A DNA stretch of 64,000 bases from Microdochium bolleyi. Lineage: Eukaryota; Ascomycota; Sordariomycetes; Xylariales; Microdochiaceae. The translations under genes and the position numbers were made by a program. The notes under the pieces were generated by a model. It saw only the letters and a program-made list of their open reading frames with translations, searched no databases and was not told the DNA's origin. Location: assembly GCA_001566295.1 (NCBI GenBank), contig KQ964248.1, positions 3,162,001 through 3,226,000 of the forward strand. The letters run 5' to 3'. Shown in pieces: positions 62,835-64,000 of the stretch. Within the stretch, counting starts at the first letter, position 1. Each line of letters begins with the position of its first letter.

Positions 62835-64000
62835 GGAGGCAGAAACAAAAAGCGAGGTCGGAGCGAGCGGCACCCCGAGCTTCGGTCAGAGCTGGCCAAC
62901 GAGAGTTGTGTGGGGATCGAGAAGATTCCAAGCAGTCCGTGTGGCCAGTATCTGACGCTAGGAGGCCCCTTGCTTCAGAACTTATACAAAGCCCGGAGGG
63001 ATGACTGTGCGCCACCATCTGAGCATCCCTGCTTCGCGACGGGCCGAGCCGTAGTATGAATCTTCGACCCTTGCCCGCCCACTTCTTGGTGCGACTCTGC
63101 TGCCCTTCCTCTTTAGCGGAGCTCCAGGTGCTCCAACTCCCAGGCACTCCCCACGTCTCACCAAACGGGCCAGCCTGCAAGTGACAAATCTTGTTGTAGC
63201 CCGGCGGCATGCAGGTTCGAGGTTCCCCGGCCCTGCAGACCGCGATTCATGCCGTCGCGGCCGGGCTTAACAGTCTGTAGACGTACGCAGCATCGTGATT
63301 GTGGACACTGAGTCAGCGATGTGAACTGGCTCTGCGGCATGACTTTGGTTCTCCAGTTCTTTGACGAGAGACGTATTGTAGGGTGAGAAGGATGCCTTGA
63401 TTTATGGAACGTCATGCAATCGAAATTCATGCCATCTAGCACGATGTTGCGGATGTGGCCTACCATTATCCGGGTGCTGTGATGGCGTCACGTAAGATTA
63501 TCCGGCGAAACGTTCAAGTAAGACTACTAATATAGCGCAAGCATGATCGGGATTGAAGTGACCGGTATGCTCGGTGTTTGGGTCGGCATTTGCAAGGATG
63601 CTTGATTTGGAGGCCAACCCGAGACAGGGCCATGGATTAGTCATGAAGTAACGGCAAAGCCTACAATGCAACGGCAAGCCGTTGTTGCATTGCATATGCT
63701 CGTAAGCTGAGAAAACCCCGAGGACATGCCTACGACGCGTAATCTTTGAGTGATTAAAATTTACACACGCATTGGCATAGAGAGTCTTATGAGGTCTCAG
63801 GGGGGCAGGGGCGTTTGTTCCCGAACAAGGTCACTGTGGCGCACCTACGATCTCAAAGTGCAGACATACCATCTGATAAGCGCAACTCGGGGGTGTGACG
63901 TTCCCCTCGCCGAGGTACAGAGCAGGGGCAAATGCCGGGAGAGTGCCTCGGGTGCAATGAACGCGAGCGGAGCTGACGCCGGCCACGAGGTCCACATTGA
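62835..64000. other. Window end, no further gene seen
   Basis: Upstream flank of the broken zinc-cluster gene and about 1 kb beyond. Short frames lack domain features. A gene could continue past the window edge. Confidence 0.45.

Noticed and set aside
1..64000. CRISPR arrays, prophage or bacterial operon signals
   Set aside because: None seen. Intron structure and gene families are fungal nuclear.

Overview
The window looks like nuclear DNA of a filamentous ascomycete (Pezizomycotina, most likely Sordariomycetes). The genes are mostly split by short (about 55-100 nt) GT-AG introns with CTRAY-type branch points. The content is typical of that group: five Zn2Cys6-type regulators, a HET-domain protein, a Medusa (MedA)-type developmental regulator, a UstYa (DUF3328) protein, a Pth11-like rhodopsin-domain protein, many MFS transporters, GH78 and GH115 glycosidases, and one intron-containing tRNA-Arg. 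All product names come from reading the translations by eye. No database search was run.

Layout. 1-10 kb: a Zn2Cys6 regulator (-), then a MedA-like ORF and a C2H2 ORF (-) that a 58-nt phase-0 intron could join into one protein. A long empty stretch follows, then a CadD-like cadmium transporter (+). 11-25 kb is an accessory block: a Zn2Cys6 regulator (-), a membrane SDR (+), a 97-residue secreted precursor with two near-identical Cys-rich repeats and dibasic sites (-), a UstYa-family protein (+), a 7-TM rhodopsin-domain protein (-), a second SDR (+) and two tandem paralogs of an unassigned family (-). 25-42 kb looks like a plant-glycan utilisation region: MFS sugar porter (-), GH78 alpha-L-rhamnosidase (+), regulator (+), Gfo/Idh/MocA oxidoreductase (-), MFS anion symporter (-), a probably frame-broken hypothetical gene (-) and GH115 alpha-glucuronidase (-). 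42-48 kb: METTL25/RRNAD1-like methyltransferase (+), F-box-like protein (-), SDR-like protein (-) and tRNA-Arg(ACG) (-). 48-64 kb: two intron-rich MFS transporters (+), a HET protein (-), an F-box-like protein (+), a Zn2Cys6 regulator (+), and a second Zn2Cys6 gene (-) broken by a 19-nt tandem duplication.

The most interesting candidate is the pair at 15.3-18.0 kb. A signal-peptide-bearing precursor carries two 20-residue repeats (four Cys each, Tyr-Cys-Cys core) separated by dibasic Kex2-type sites. It sits 1.3 kb from a divergently transcribed UstYa protein with the HxxHC motif. That arrangement is the hallmark of fungal dikaritin-type RiPP pathways (ustiloxin, phomopsin and asperipin relatives), but the repeat matches no core peptide I know. 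The two repeats differ at eight synonymous codons and only one replacement codon, which argues that the peptide sequence is under selection.

Exon boundaries are inferred from splice consensus and phase. Several 5' ends are uncertain and are flagged in the entries.
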